A stretch of 64,000 nt of DNA from Oryzobacter telluris (GCF_043099285.1 NZ_CP170723.1:3348001-3412000), one strand, 5' to 3'; shown: positions 17,206 to 26,010, numbered from the stretch's first letter. The notes: generated from the letters alone by a model not told the origin. Made by a program: numbers and translations.

Positions 17206-17789
17206 CCCGTCACCGTGGTCGGGGCCGCGCCCAGGGCCGCGTCGACGAGGACCCGGGCCGAGGCCGCAGCGCGGGTCGCGGCCTCGGGGTCGCCGTCGAG
17301 GGCGCCGCTCGCGAGCCCGCCGTCGAGCAGGAGGGTCAGGGAGCGGGCCAGCCCGCGCGGGTCGGGCGCGCCCGCCTCGGCGGCGACGGCCGTGACCCAG
17401 CGCAGGACCTCGGCCTTGTGGGCGACGGTGCGGTCGTGCACCGGGGTCCCCGGCACCGACTCGGCCGCCGCGTTGATGAAGGCGCACCCCCGGTAGCCGT
17501 CGCGCCGGCAGGCGGTGCCGAGGGCGTCGAAGAGCCCGACCAGCTGGTCGGCCGGTCGTGGGCCGGCCGCCTCGGCCGCGGCGTGCAGCTGGCCGCTCCA
17601 CACGCCGTCGACCCGCTCGAGGTAGGCCAGGGCGAGGTCGTCCTTGGCGGGGAAGTGCTTGTAGAACGTCGCCTTGGCCACCCCGGACTCGGCGATGATC
17701 AGGTCGACGCCGACCGCGCGCAGGCCCCGCGCGTAGAACAGGCGGAAGGCCGTGTCGAGGATGCGGTCGCGCGCGCTCGCTGGGGGCAT
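17202..17789 (-). CDS. TetR-family transcriptional repressor
   Basis: 195 residues with an N-terminal TetR helix-turn-helix (RILDTAFRLFYARGLRAVGVDLIIAESGVAKATFYKHFPAKDDL). The C-terminal ligand domain contains FINAAAESVPGTP, seen in regulators of electrophile or alkylator response genes. ATG 17789 lies 7 nt after TACCAT, which abuts an operator palindrome, so autoregulation is likely. The divergent reductase gene is the probable target. Its stop overlaps the mocA-like start, so the cox accessory genes may be read through from this promoter. Confidence 0.93.
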   Translation of the reverse strand: MPPASARDRILDTAFRLFYARGLRAVGVDLIIAESGVAKATFYKHFPAKDDLALAYLERVDGVWSGQLHAAAEAAGPRPADQLVGLFDALGTACRRDGYRGCAFINAAAESVPGTPVHDRTVAHKAEVLRWVTAVAAEAGAPDPRGLARSLTLLLDGGLASGALDGDPEAATRAAASARVLVDAALGAAPTTVTG

Positions 17790-17796
17790 GGGGTTG

Positions 17797-17851
17797 ATGG
17801 TAGACAGATCTGTCTGCTAGCGTCCATTTCTGAGATAGACAGACCTGTCTA
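17797..17851. promoter_or_regulatory. Twin TetR operators in the divergent promoter
   Basis: Box 1 (17802-17815) is the perfect palindrome AGACAGATCTGTCT. Box 2 (17836-17851) is TAGACAGACCTGTCTA, with mismatches only at the centre. Their centres are 35 bp apart. Box 1 touches the TetR -10 (TACCAT, 17797-17802), and box 2 lies 31 bp before the reductase ATG. One dimer per box would repress both directions. Confidence 0.8.
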
Positions 17852-17882
17852 CCCCCAGTCGCGCACCCTCGGAGGACCTCCC

Positions 17883-18551
17883 ATGACCATCGCAGTCCTC
17901 GGCACCGGCACGGTCGGGCGCACCATCGCCACCCGCCTCCTCGAGCTCGGCCACGACGTCGTCGTCGGCACGCGCGAGCCCGCCGCGACCCTGGCCCGCA
18001 GCGAGGGGGACGGCGAGTCCTTCGGCGACTGGCTCGCCGACCACCCGGGGGCGTCGGTCGAGACGTTCGCGCAGGCCGCCGCTGCGGCCGACCTCGTCGT
18101 CAACGCCACCTCGGGCGGCGCCGCGCTGGAGGTCCTTGCCCTCGCCGGTGCCGACAACCTCGCCGGCAAGCCGCTCCTCGACATCTCCAACCCGCTGGAC
18201 TTCTCGGCGGGCTTCCCTCCCACCCTCTTCGTCAAGGACACCGACTCCCTGGGCGAGCAGGTGCAGCGCGCCTTCCCCGAGGCACGGGTCGTCAAGTCGC
18301 TCAACACCCTCACCGCCGACCTGATGGTCCACCCCGAGTCTCTGGGAGCGAGCAGCACGGTGTTCGTCTCCGGCGATGACGCCGACGCCAAGGCGGCCGT
18401 CACCGACCTGCTGCGATCCTTCGGCCACGACGACGTCATCGACCTCGGCGGCATCGAGACCGCTCGCGGCACCGAGATGATCCTGCCGGTGTGGCTTCGC
18501 CTCATGGGTGCCCTGGGCACCGCCCAGTTCAACCTCAAGGTCGTGCGCTGA
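17883..18551 (+). CDS. F420-dependent NADP reductase-like oxidoreductase
   Basis: 222-residue Rossmann protein of the NADPH-dependent F420 reductase-like family. The dinucleotide-binding motif is at the extreme N-terminus (IAVLGTGTVGRTIATRLLELGH). The GTREP segment that follows matches NADP-preferring members. The substrate is not certain; many actinobacterial members are uncharacterised. ATG 17883 has GGAGGA at 17871-17876. Control by the divergent TetR through two operators points to induction by a small ligand. Confidence 0.88.
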   Translation: MTIAVLGTGTVGRTIATRLLELGHDVVVGTREPAATLARSEGDGESFGDWLADHPGASVETFAQAAAAADLVVNATSGGAALEVLALAGADNLAGKPLLDISNPLDFSAGFPPTLFVKDTDSLGEQVQRAFPEARVVKSLNTLTADLMVHPESLGASSTVFVSGDDADAKAAVTDLLRSFGHDDVIDLGGIETARGTEMILPVWLRLMGALGTAQFNLKVVR

Positions 18552-18562
18552 CCGACCCCTTG

Positions 18563-18610
18563 CCGTGAGTGCGGAAGTGGTTGCCGGAGCAGCCACTTCC
18601 GCACTCACGG
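18563..18610. terminator. 18-bp inverted-repeat bidirectional terminator
   Basis: Arms 18563-18580 (CCGTGAGTGCGGAAGTGG) and 18593-18610 are perfectly complementary with a 12-nt loop. It sits 12 bp after the reductase stop and 17 bp after the carboxylase stop on the other strand, so it can serve both convergent genes. No U-tract. Confidence 0.75.
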
Positions 18611-18626
18611 GCAGTGAGGGGGTCGC

Positions 18627-21600
18627 TCAGGCGGACGACGCCTCGATGGTGGCGATGATGCGCGGGCGCAGCTCGTGGGCCTGGATGACGGCGTCGACCG
18701 ACCCGACCTCGACGGCCCGGTGGATGTTGTGCACGGCGTCGAACTCCGCGGCCACCTTCCCGAGCATCTCCGTGCGCACCGCCGTGCGGACCGTGGCGAG
18801 CTCGGTGGCGAGCTGGGCCCGCTCGGCCCCGCTGGTCTCGGCGAGCCGCGACTGGAGGGAGGCGACGCGCTCGTCGCTCGCCGTGCGGGCGTCGACGTCA
18901 CGGGCGAAGACGACCGCAGCCGCGGGAGCCCCGCCCAGGACCGAGGCGAACGAGCCCTCGATGGCGAGGGTCGTCATCCGCGGGTTGAGCGCCTTGGAGA
19001 ACACGACGAACGCCCCACCGTGGTACCGGGACACGACGACGAAGACGATGGGCCCGTCGAAGTTGACGACCGCCCGGCCGATCTCGGCGCCGTACTCGAG
19101 CTGCAGGGCGCGCATCGAGTCGGGCGAGCCGTCGAAGCCGGAGAGGTTGGCGAGGACGACGAGCGGGCGGTTGCCGCTGGCCGCGTTGATGGCGCGCGCC
19201 GCCTTCTTCGAGGAGCGCGGGAAGAGCGTTCCGGCGGTGTAGACGTCCGGGCCGTCGGTGGGCGGCACGCCGCGGCGCGCCACGTTCTTCGACTCGATCC
19301 CCAACAGGCACACCGGGATCCCGCCGACACGGGCGTCGAACACGACGGCCGTCTCGGCGTCGGCCATGCCGGCCCAGCGCTCGAGGGTGTCGTGGTCCTG
19401 GTCGGCGACGGCCTTCATCAGGGTGCGGATGTCGAACGGCTTCTTGCGGTCGGGGTTGGTGGCCGACGAGAAGATGTCGCCGACCGTGGTGAAGTCGCTG
19501 CCCGCCAGGCTGTGCGGGAAGGTCGTGACGTCACGGTCGTGCGGGTCGTCGGTGGCGGCGCGGCGCGGGCCGGCCTCGCCCGGGGCGACCCAGGTGTTCT
19601 CGTAGTGCTGCAGCAGGATCCCATAGGCGTCGACGAGGTCCTTGGCCCAGTACTGCGCCTGGCCGTTGGGGCCCATGACGCGGTCGTAGCCGCCGATGCC
19701 GAAGTTGTCCTCGGCCGAGACGCCGCCGGAGAAGTCGAGCGACTGCTTGCCGGTGAGGACCATCGCCGAGTCGGGGGTCATGACGAGGATGCCCTTGGTG
19801 TGCATGAGCATCGTCGCCTCGGCGTTCCAGTACGGCTGCGCCCCGACGTTGATGCCCGCGACGACGATGTTGACCTCGCCGCCGGCCTGGGTGAACTCGA
19901 TGATCCGCTTGAGCGCCTTGGCGACCCAGTCCATGTTCTCGGTGCCCGAGTCCATCGAGATGCGCGCACCGGCGGACAGCGCGAACCACTCGACCGGCAG
20001 GCCCCGCTCCTCGGCGAGGTCGAGGGCCGCGATGACACGGGCGCACTCGTCCTCCGCGACGGAGCCGAGCGCCCGCAGGGGGTCGCCGCAGAGCAGCACG
20101 CGGGTGACGCCCTCGGGGTGCAGGTCGGTGGGCGTGGTGACGACGCCGCAGATGATGCCGGCGGTGTTCTGCCCGTAGGGGCGGTCGACCGGGACGAGCC
20201 GGCCGCTCTCGTCGAGGTCGTGCTCGACCACCGACCCGCCGGAGCCGGCCACCATCGACACGAGCTCGTAGGGGTAGACGAGACCACGGCGTCGGGCGCG
20301 GACGACCTTCTCGGCGTAGTCGTCGAGCGGGGCGACCCTGGTCGTCGGCGGCTGGTCGACCGTGAAGGTGACGCCCGACCCCGGCTGGTAGGAGAAGCGG
20401 GCGCAGATCGGCACGGTGTGGCCGTTCTCGCCGGCGATCTCGCCCTGGACACGGACCTCCTCGATGCCGGCACCGGCCGTCATCGGGGCGACCTTGCCCT
20501 GCAGCGCGGTCAGCTGGTCGAGGTCGGCCTCCACCGGCGGCCAGATGTGCAGCCACACGTGGTTGGTGTCGAGGCGGGTGCCCCCACCGGCCGTCGCGCT
20601 GGCCCGGCGGACCGCCTCGAGGCAGTTGGCCAGGGCGCGCTCGACGTGCGGCAGCGCGGTGACCTTGCCGGCCTCGTCGCGCACGACGACGAGCTGGCGG
20701 ACCTGCGCGAGCGCGACGAGGCGCTGGTCGCGGGGGTTCTCGCGCGCCACGGCGTGGAGGAGGAGGACGTCCTCGGGGGCGTCGAGGCGGGTGAGGTCGA
20801 AGTCGCGCAGCCGCCAGAGGTTGAGTCGGCGGCCGACCATCGGGTGGATGTCGCGGACCGGCCGGTCCTCCTCGAGCGTGCCGTCGGGCTGCGGCCGGAA
20901 GGTGAAGTACCCGACCTCGCGGTCGTCGTCGGGGACCACGCCGACGGCGACCCGACGCACCTGGGCAGCGAAGGGCAGCGCGGCGAGGCGGGCGCCGAGG
21001 GTGGCGGAGGCCTCGTCGGGGTCGGTGGGCTGGTCGCCCCAGTGGAGGTAGAGGTCGACCACTGCGTCAGAGCCCGCGGGCCGGTCGGCGACGAGGTCGG
21101 CCAGGAGGCGCGACAGCTCACCGTCGGGGGACAGCTCGTCGACGGTGCCGACGGTGCTCACGAGGTGCGAGACGTGGTCGTCGAGCGTGTAGTCGGCGAC
21201 CGCGACGGCGCGGTCGGCCACCGTGGACTCGCGCAGGTCGTGCAGGGCGTGCTCGCGGTAGTGCCGCTTGATGAGCACGGCGAGCATCGGCTCGCGAGAA
21301 GGGGTTCCGCGCCGCAGTCGCTCACCGAGGAAGCGGACGATCCGCTCGGGGATGGCGGCGAGGGCGTCGATGCGCGCAGTGCGGTCCGGGCCGTCGGGCA
21401 GGGCGTCGATGTCGTCGAGCTCGCCCCCGACGGAGCCGAGGACCGACTCGCGGTCGGCGTCGACGAGGGGCTGGTCGAACCAGCGGAAGCGCACGCTGCG
21501 GGCGAGGTCGCCGACGATGGGGAAGCGCAGCTGGGTCGCCGACACGAGGCGGTCGAGGAGCTCGCGGGCGGCGGCGTCATCGGGCGCCGACGGCGCCGGC

Positions 21601-24134
21601 TCGGTGAGCCAGCGCTGGAGGATCGAGGTCGCGAGGCCGACCTCGGGCGCGGACCGCTGCTGGGCGAGGAAGACGCGGAAGACCGCGCGCTCGAGCGCCG
21701 GGGTGCGGTCGAGCCCGTCGACGCCGTAGTGCGACAGCACGCGCTCGAGGCGACCGGTGAAGTCGGCGGGCAGGCCACCACGCTCGGGGTCGAGGGTCTG
21801 CAGGTAGGTGTGGAAGTGCTCGCGCGGGCTGTGGACCCGGTTCTCCACGTGGGCTTCCTGGCCGACGGGCCGGTTGCGGCTCAGCTCGGCGAAGTCGGCG
21901 AAGCAGGCGAGCAGCGCCATCTCGTCGCCGACCGGCGAGGCGCCCGAGGAGGCCAGCTCGTCGCGGGCCGCGAGGTAGCGCGCCACCGTGCGGCTCTCGT
22001 GGGCGGGGTCGAGGTCGAAGCCCAGGAGCATCGCCGACAGGTCGGCCCGCCCACGGCTCGCCCGCTGCGCGGCGTCGCCGCCCTCGATGTCGCCGGGGAG
22101 GTCGAGCTCGACGGCGTCACCGGCGACCTCGGCCGCGGCCTCGGCACCACCGGTGGGCTCGAGGCGCACGAGGGCCGCCCCGGTCTCGACCTGGCTTCCG
22201 GTGGAGACGAGGAGCTCCTTGACGCGGGCGGCGAACGGCGCCGGGAGGACGGTCTCCATCTTCATCGACTCGAGGACGAGGACCGGGGCGCCGGCGGCGA
22301 CCTCGTCGCCGACCTTCAGCGGGGTCGCGACCACCAGGGCCGGTGCGGGAGAACGCAGCACGCCACCCTCGTCACGGCTGACCCGGTGAGTGACACCGTC
22401 GACCTCGACGAGCTGGACCGTCCCGTGGGAGGCCGTGACGAGCCGGTGCATCCGACCGCCCACCCGGACCCGGCTGGCGTAGGGCCCGCCGCGCTCGAGG
22501 TCGGCGTCGACCGTGTGGGTGTCACCAGTGGGGTCGGCGACGGAGACGCGGAACCGCGACGGGCCGGTGCGGAAGACGGTGACCTTGTAGGCGGTGCCGC
22601 GCAGCTTGAGGTCGACCGCGCGGCCGACGTCGTGCTGCACCTGCGGGCGGCCACCACGCGCGGTCTCGAGGAGCCGGGTGCGCTCGATCTGCTCGGCCTC
22701 CTCGTACGCCTCGATCCCGGCGACGACGAGGGCGACCCCGCTGTGCTCGGCGGCGACGAGACGCCCCTCGGACCGGACGCGGTCGATCCAGCCGGTGTCG
22801 GCGGAGCCGTCGATGACCTCGGGCTGCTCGAGGAGGTCGAGGATGAACGACTTGTTCGTGGACCCACCCTCGATGACGACGGTCGTCTCGCGCATGGCGC
22901 GGCGCAGGCGGGCCAGGGCCTCGTCGCGGTCGCGGCCCGACGCGATGATCTTGGCGATCATCGAGTCGAAGTCGGCGGGGATCGAGTCACCCTCCGCCAC
23001 ACCGGTGTCGACGCGGATGCCAGGGCCGGCGGGCAGCTCGAGGTGGGCGATGCGCCCGGGTGCCGGGGCGAAGTCGCGGTCGGGGTCCTCGGCGTTGAGG
23101 CGGGCCTCGACGGCGTGGCCGACCTCGTTCGGGCGCTCGCCCTCGAGGCGTCCGCCGGAGGCGACGTGGATCTGGAGGCGGACGAGGTCGGTGCCGGTGA
23201 CGACCTCGGTGATGGGGTGCTCGACCTGGAGCCGGGTGTTGACCTCGAGGAACGCGAAGAACCGCTCGCCCGGGTGGTAGAGGAACTCGACCGTGCCCGC
23301 GCCGGAGTACCCGACGGCGACGGCGAGGCGCTCGGCCGACTCCTTGAGCTCGGCGGCCTGCGCGGCGTCGAGGACCGGGGACGCCGACTCCTCGATGACC
23401 TTCTGGTTGCGCCGCTGAACCGAGCAGTCGCGCACACCGATGGCCCAGGCGGTGCCCTGGCCGTCGGCGATGACCTGCACCTCGACGTGGCGGGCACCGG
23501 TGACGAGCTTCTCGAGGAAGACGATGCCCGAGCCGAAGGCCCGCTGCGCCTCGTCGCGGGTGCGCTCGTAGGCGTCGGCGAGCTCGGCGTCGGAGGTGAC
23601 CTTGCGGATGCCGCGGCCCCCACCGCCGGCGGTGGCCTTGAGCATCAGGGGGTAGCCGATCTGCGCGGCTGCCGCCGTGGCGTCCTCGAGGGTGTCGACG
23701 CCCCCGCGGCTCCACGGCGCGACCGGCACGCCGACCTCCTCGGCGATCAGCTTGGAGCCGATCTTGTCGCCGAGCTTGCGCATCGCCTCGGCGCTCGGCC
23801 CGATGAAGGTGACCCCGATCCGCTCGCACAGCTCGGCGAAGGTCGGGTCCTCGGCGACGAAGCCCCAGCCGACCCAGGCGGCGTCGGCCCCGGTCTCGAG
23901 GAGGGCCTTCTCCAGCACCGCGTGGTCGAGGTACGGCCGGGCCGACGCGGGACCCAGGTCGTACGCGATGTCGGACTCGCGGACGAACATCGCCGACCGC
24001 TCGGCCTCCGTGTGCAGCGCCACCACCTCGATGCGGTGGCCGCGTGGACCGGCCTGGGCGTTGAGGTCGCGCACGGCGTGGACGAGCCGCATGGCCGCCT
24101 CACCACGGTTGACGATGGCGATCCGCGTGAACAT
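18627..24134 (-). CDS. Single-chain multidomain acyl-CoA (acetyl/propionyl) carboxylase
   Basis: 1835 residues carrying every part of a biotin-dependent carboxylase. The biotin carboxylase domain occupies about 1-470 (GGGGRGIRKV ATP-grasp loop, VIEESASP, FLEVNTRLQVEHPITE). The biotinyl domain has ESMKMET with the modified Lys625. A central region of roughly 550-600 residues follows. The carboxyltransferase N and C halves run from about 1285 onward (DSGTENMDWVAKALKR, GITV-type pocket replaced by GINVGAQPYWNAEA, FGGYDR-like GIGGYDRVMG, LANLSGFDGSPDSMRALQLEYGAE). The order and central spacer resemble eukaryotic acetyl-CoA carboxylase more than the usual split Acc subunits. Substrate chain length is unknown. 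ATG 24134 has GGAGGA upstream. Monocistronic. Confidence 0.9.
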   Translation of the reverse strand: MFTRIAIVNRGEAAMRLVHAVRDLNAQAGPRGHRIEVVALHTEAERSAMFVRESDIAYDLGPASARPYLDHAVLEKALLETGADAAWVGWGFVAEDPTFAELCERIGVTFIGPSAEAMRKLGDKIGSKLIAEEVGVPVAPWSRGGVDTLEDATAAAAQIGYPLMLKATAGGGGRGIRKVTSDAELADAYERTRDEAQRAFGSGIVFLEKLVTGARHVEVQVIADGQGTAWAIGVRDCSVQRRNQKVIEESASPVLDAAQAAELKESAERLAVAVGYSGAGTVEFLYHPGERFFAFLEVNTRLQVEHPITEVVTGTDLVRLQIHVASGGRLEGERPNEVGHAVEARLNAEDPDRDFAPAPGRIAHLELPAGPGIRVDTGVAEGDSIPADFDSMIAKIIASGRDRDEALARLRRAMRETTVVIEGGSTNKSFILDLLEQPEVIDGSADTGWIDRVRSEGRLVAAEHSGVALVVAGIEAYEEAEQIERTRLLETARGGRPQVQHDVGRAVDLKLRGTAYKVTVFRTGPSRFRVSVADPTGDTHTVDADLERGGPYASRVRVGGRMHRLVTASHGTVQLVEVDGVTHRVSRDEGGVLRSPAPALVVATPLKVGDEVAAGAPVLVLESMKMETVLPAPFAARVKELLVSTGSQVETGAALVRLEPTGGAEAAAEVAGDAVELDLPGDIEGGDAAQRASRGRADLSAMLLGFDLDPAHESRTVARYLAARDELASSGASPVGDEMALLACFADFAELSRNRPVGQEAHVENRVHSPREHFHTYLQTLDPERGGLPADFTGRLERVLSHYGVDGLDRTPALERAVFRVFLAQQRSAPEVGLATSILQRWLTEPAPSAPDDAAARELLDRLVSATQLRFPIVGDLARSVRFRWFDQPLVDADRESVLGSVGGELDDIDALPDGPDRTARIDALAAIPERIVRFLGERLRRGTPSREPMLAVLIKRHYREHALHDLRESTVADRAVAVADYTLDDHVSHLVSTVGTVDELSPDGELSRLLADLVADRPAGSDAVVDLYLHWGDQPTDPDEASATLGARLAALPFAAQVRRVAVGVVPDDDREVGYFTFRPQPDGTLEEDRPVRDIHPMVGRRLNLWRLRDFDLTRLDAPEDVLLLHAVARENPRDQRLVALAQVRQLVVVRDEAGKVTALPHVERALANCLEAVRRASATAGGGTRLDTNHVWLHIWPPVEADLDQLTALQGKVAPMTAGAGIEEVRVQGEIAGENGHTVPICARFSYQPGSGVTFTVDQPPTTRVAPLDDYAEKVVRARRRGLVYPYELVSMVAGSGGSVVEHDLDESGRLVPVDRPYGQNTAGIICGVVTTPTDLHPEGVTRVLLCGDPLRALGSVAEDECARVIAALDLAEERGLPVEWFALSAGARISMDSGTENMDWVAKALKRIIEFTQAGGEVNIVVAGINVGAQPYWNAEATMLMHTKGILVMTPDSAMVLTGKQSLDFSGGVSAEDNFGIGGYDRVMGPNGQAQYWAKDLVDAYGILLQHYENTWVAPGEAGPRRAATDDPHDRDVTTFPHSLAGSDFTTVGDIFSSATNPDRKKPFDIRTLMKAVADQDHDTLERWAGMADAETAVVFDARVGGIPVCLLGIESKNVARRGVPPTDGPDVYTAGTLFPRSSKKAARAINAASGNRPLVVLANLSGFDGSPDSMRALQLEYGAEIGRAVVNFDGPIVFVVVSRYHGGAFVVFSKALNPRMTTLAIEGSFASVLGGAPAAAVVFARDVDARTASDERVASLQSRLAETSGAERAQLATELATVRTAVRTEMLGKVAAEFDAVHNIHRAVEVGSVDAVIQAHELRPRIIATIEASSA

Positions 24135-24230
24135 CCGTGGTCCTCCAGGGGTCGGCTGCGGGGTCGTCTCGCGGCGGGTCTGACCCGCCGCGTCCCGAGC
24201 CTGTCACCATCACGCGGTGACGCGCGAGTA

Positions 24231-24482
24231 ATGAACCGTTGGGCGCGTCAGTCGGGAACTCGCGCGTCACGAGGGGACGCACTCGTCATGAACCGTTGGG
24301 CGCGTCAGTCGGGAACTCGCGCGTCACGAGGGGACGCACTCGTCATGAACCGTTGGGCGCGTCAGTCGGGAACTCGCGCGTCACGAGGGGACGCACTCGT
24401 CATGAACCGTTGGGCGCGTCAGTCGGGAACTCGCGCGTCACGAGGGGACGCACTCGTCATGAACCGTTGGGCGCGTCAGTCG
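24231..24482. repeat. Tandem 57-bp repeat, 4.4 identical copies
   Basis: Copies start at 24231, 24288, 24345, 24402 and 24459; the last is cut after 24 bp. All copies are identical as far as I can read. The partial copy contains the stop codon of the AI-2E permease gene (24476-24478), so the array lies in its 3' region. Each unit carries two TGACGCGC motifs (minus strand) and a short ACGAG/CTCGT hairpin. The sequence just left of the array (24217-24229) is the reverse complement of an internal ACTCGCGCGTCAC. There are no unique spacers, so this is not CRISPR. The rest of the interval to the carboxylase start (24135-24230) holds only its leader. Confidence 0.93.
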
Positions 24483-25669
24483 CGCGGCGCCGCCTCCTCG
24501 CCCGCAGCCGCGCGGGCCTCGTCGTGCGGTGACGCGTCGTGCTGCTCGGAGCGCTTGTCGACGCGCGGCTCGACGAGCGCGGCGACCTTCGCCTCGGTGT
24601 CCGGGGCGATCTCGTAGCGCCGCTGGTAGATCTCGAGCATCGCCATGATCGCGGCGGCGACCGGCACGCCCATCAGGGCTCCGGACAGGCCGAAGAGCTG
24701 CGCCCCGAGCAGCGCGGAGGCGAACGAGACGGCCGGGTGGACGTCGACCGCCTTGGCCGAGATCCGCGGCTCGAGGGTGAGGTTCTCGACCTGCTGGTAC
24801 GCGATGCCGTAGACGAGCACCCACAGCCCGAGGAGCGGGTTGCCCGACGTCAGGCCGACGAGGACCGGCAGGGCGATCGAGACGTAGGTGCCGACGTTGG
24901 GGATGAACTGGGCGACGAGGCCGGTCCACAGCGCGAGGGGCAGCCAGTAGGGCAGGTCGAGGGCGAAGAACGCGACACCGCTCGCCAGGGCGTTGATGGA
25001 GGCGAGCACCACCCGCGCCGCGATGTAGCCACCGACCTTGACCCGGGTGAGGTCCCAGGCCGTGAGGAACGGCACCTGGTAGCGCGGCGGCACCCGGCGG
25101 GCGATCCACAGCCGCAGCGTCGGCATCCCCACCGACATGTAGAAGACGAAGAACGCCACGACGAACAGGCCGAACACGGTGGACAGCACCGCGGTGAGGA
25201 AGCCGAGCACGCCGAACGCCACGGTCTGCGCGTACCCGGTGAGGTCGGTGGGGTCCAGGCCGGTCGACTCGAGGAGGTTGTCGAACGTGTACTGCGACCC
25301 GGTCGTGCGGTTGACCTGGTTGAGGACCTCGGTGGCGATGTCGGGCGCGGCCTCGACGAGCTGGACGAGCTGGTCGACGAGCAGGCTGCCGAACGCCCAG
25401 AGGAAGCCGACGACGGCGAGCAGGAGCGTGCCCATGACGGTCGCGGTGGCGGCGGCGCGCGGCATCCACTTCGACAGGCGCGCCACCGCCGGCTCCATCG
25501 CGAGCGCGGCGAACCAGCTCATGATCACGTAGAAGACCGTCTGGCTGCCCATCGACAGGACGAACCAAAGGGCGGCGACGACCGCGAGGACACCCACCAC
25601 GGTCCAGACCCGACGACGGTCGGACCGGCCCGGGACGACCGCGACGGAGGGGCTGCTGCTGGGCTCCAT
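24476..25669 (-). CDS. AI-2E family transporter (PerM/TqsA-like permease)
   Basis: 397-residue integral membrane protein with the AI-2E/UPF0118 layout. Two N-terminal helices are followed by two more and a periplasmic-type insert (TEVLNQVNRTTGSQYTFDNL). The C-terminal block then has FIPNVGTYVSIALPVLVGL, YQQVENLTLEPRISAKAVDVHPAVSF and LFGLSGALMGVPVAAAI. Family members export autoinducer-2, act as Na+/H+ antiporters, or are uncharacterised, so the substrate is unknown. The C-terminal 50 residues are charged and cytoplasmic. ATG 25669 lies 6 nt after TAGGCT. Confidence 0.9.
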   Translation of the reverse strand: MEPSSSPSVAVVPGRSDRRRVWTVVGVLAVVAALWFVLSMGSQTVFYVIMSWFAALAMEPAVARLSKWMPRAAATATVMGTLLLAVVGFLWAFGSLLVDQLVQLVEAAPDIATEVLNQVNRTTGSQYTFDNLLESTGLDPTDLTGYAQTVAFGVLGFLTAVLSTVFGLFVVAFFVFYMSVGMPTLRLWIARRVPPRYQVPFLTAWDLTRVKVGGYIAARVVLASINALASGVAFFALDLPYWLPLALWTGLVAQFIPNVGTYVSIALPVLVGLTSGNPLLGLWVLVYGIAYQQVENLTLEPRISAKAVDVHPAVSFASALLGAQLFGLSGALMGVPVAAAIMAMLEIYQRRYEIAPDTEAKVAALVEPRVDKRSEQHDASPHDEARAAAGEEAAPRD

Positions 25670-25675
25670 GGACGG

Positions 25676-25681
25676 AGCCTA
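25676..25681 (-). promoter_or_regulatory. Putative leaderless -10 for the AI-2E family gene
   Basis: TAGGCT on the minus strand ends 6 nt before the ATG at 25669. The same hexamer is used at nuoA and nuoC. Confidence 0.45.
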
Positions 25682-25714
25682 GGCGCCGGTCCGTCGGGCG
25701 TCCGGGACCCACGG

Positions 25715-25763
25715 CGGTCGAGGTGAAACCCGACCGCCTCCGGGTCGGACATCACCTCGACCG
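25715..25763. repeat. Intergenic hairpin element A (TCGAGGTGA family)
   Basis: Perfect 12-bp arms at 25715-25726 (CGGTCGAGGTGA) and 25752-25763, with a second inner stem CCGACC/GGTCGG. The whole element folds as one interrupted hairpin of about 49 nt. The outer arm and inner stem recur in element D near 61.8 kb. Confidence 0.75.
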
Positions 25764-25778
25764 GCGGGCGCTCCCGGC

Positions 25779-25827
25779 GGTTCGAGGTGAAACAGGACCC
25801 TCTCGGGGTGGTTCTTCACCTCGAACC
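25779..25827. repeat. Intergenic hairpin element B (TCGAGGTGA family)
   Basis: Perfect 13-bp arms GGTTCGAGGTGAA (25779-25791) and 25815-25827, with an inner ACCC/GGGT stem. It lies 15 bp after element A, forming a pair. The remaining sequence up to the tRNA (25828-25916) holds no feature I can name. Confidence 0.75.
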
Positions 25828-25916
25828 AGAGCGCGCGACCCCGCCACCGGAGCCCCCACCGACGACGACGGGCCCCGGTGCGGCTCTCGCCGTCTCGGGG
25901 CCCGTCGTGACACGGG

Positions 25917-25997
25917 TGGCAGGTGAAGGATTCGAACCTTCGAAGCTTTCGCGACGGATTTACAGTCCGTTCCCATTGGCCGCTCGGGCAACCTGCC
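25917..25997 (-). tRNA. tRNA-Tyr (anticodon GTA)
   Basis: Class II tRNA on the minus strand. Acceptor stem GGCAGGT pairs with ACCTGCC. The anticodon stem-loop reads GGACTGTAAATCC, with GTA in the loop. A long variable arm (CGCGAAAGCTTCG region) and the T-arm GGTTCGAATCC follow. The discriminator base is A, and CCA is not encoded (CCC follows). Confidence 0.96.
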
Positions 25998-26010
25998 TGG
26001 TGCGCATGGA

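Noticed and set aside
24231..24482. Tandem repeats as a CRISPR array
   Set aside because: Units follow each other without unique spacers and there are no cas genes.
24239..24532. Small plus-strand protein made of 19-residue repeats
   Set aside because: It exists only because 57 is divisible by three; no start signal, and it runs into the permease gene antisense.
18675..24617. A 1980-codon open frame on the plus strand opposite the carboxylase gene
   Set aside because: It is the mirror of a real gene with extreme third-position GC. Its translation is low-complexity (Gly, Val, Arg, Asp, Glu) with no known domain, and it runs through the tandem repeat.
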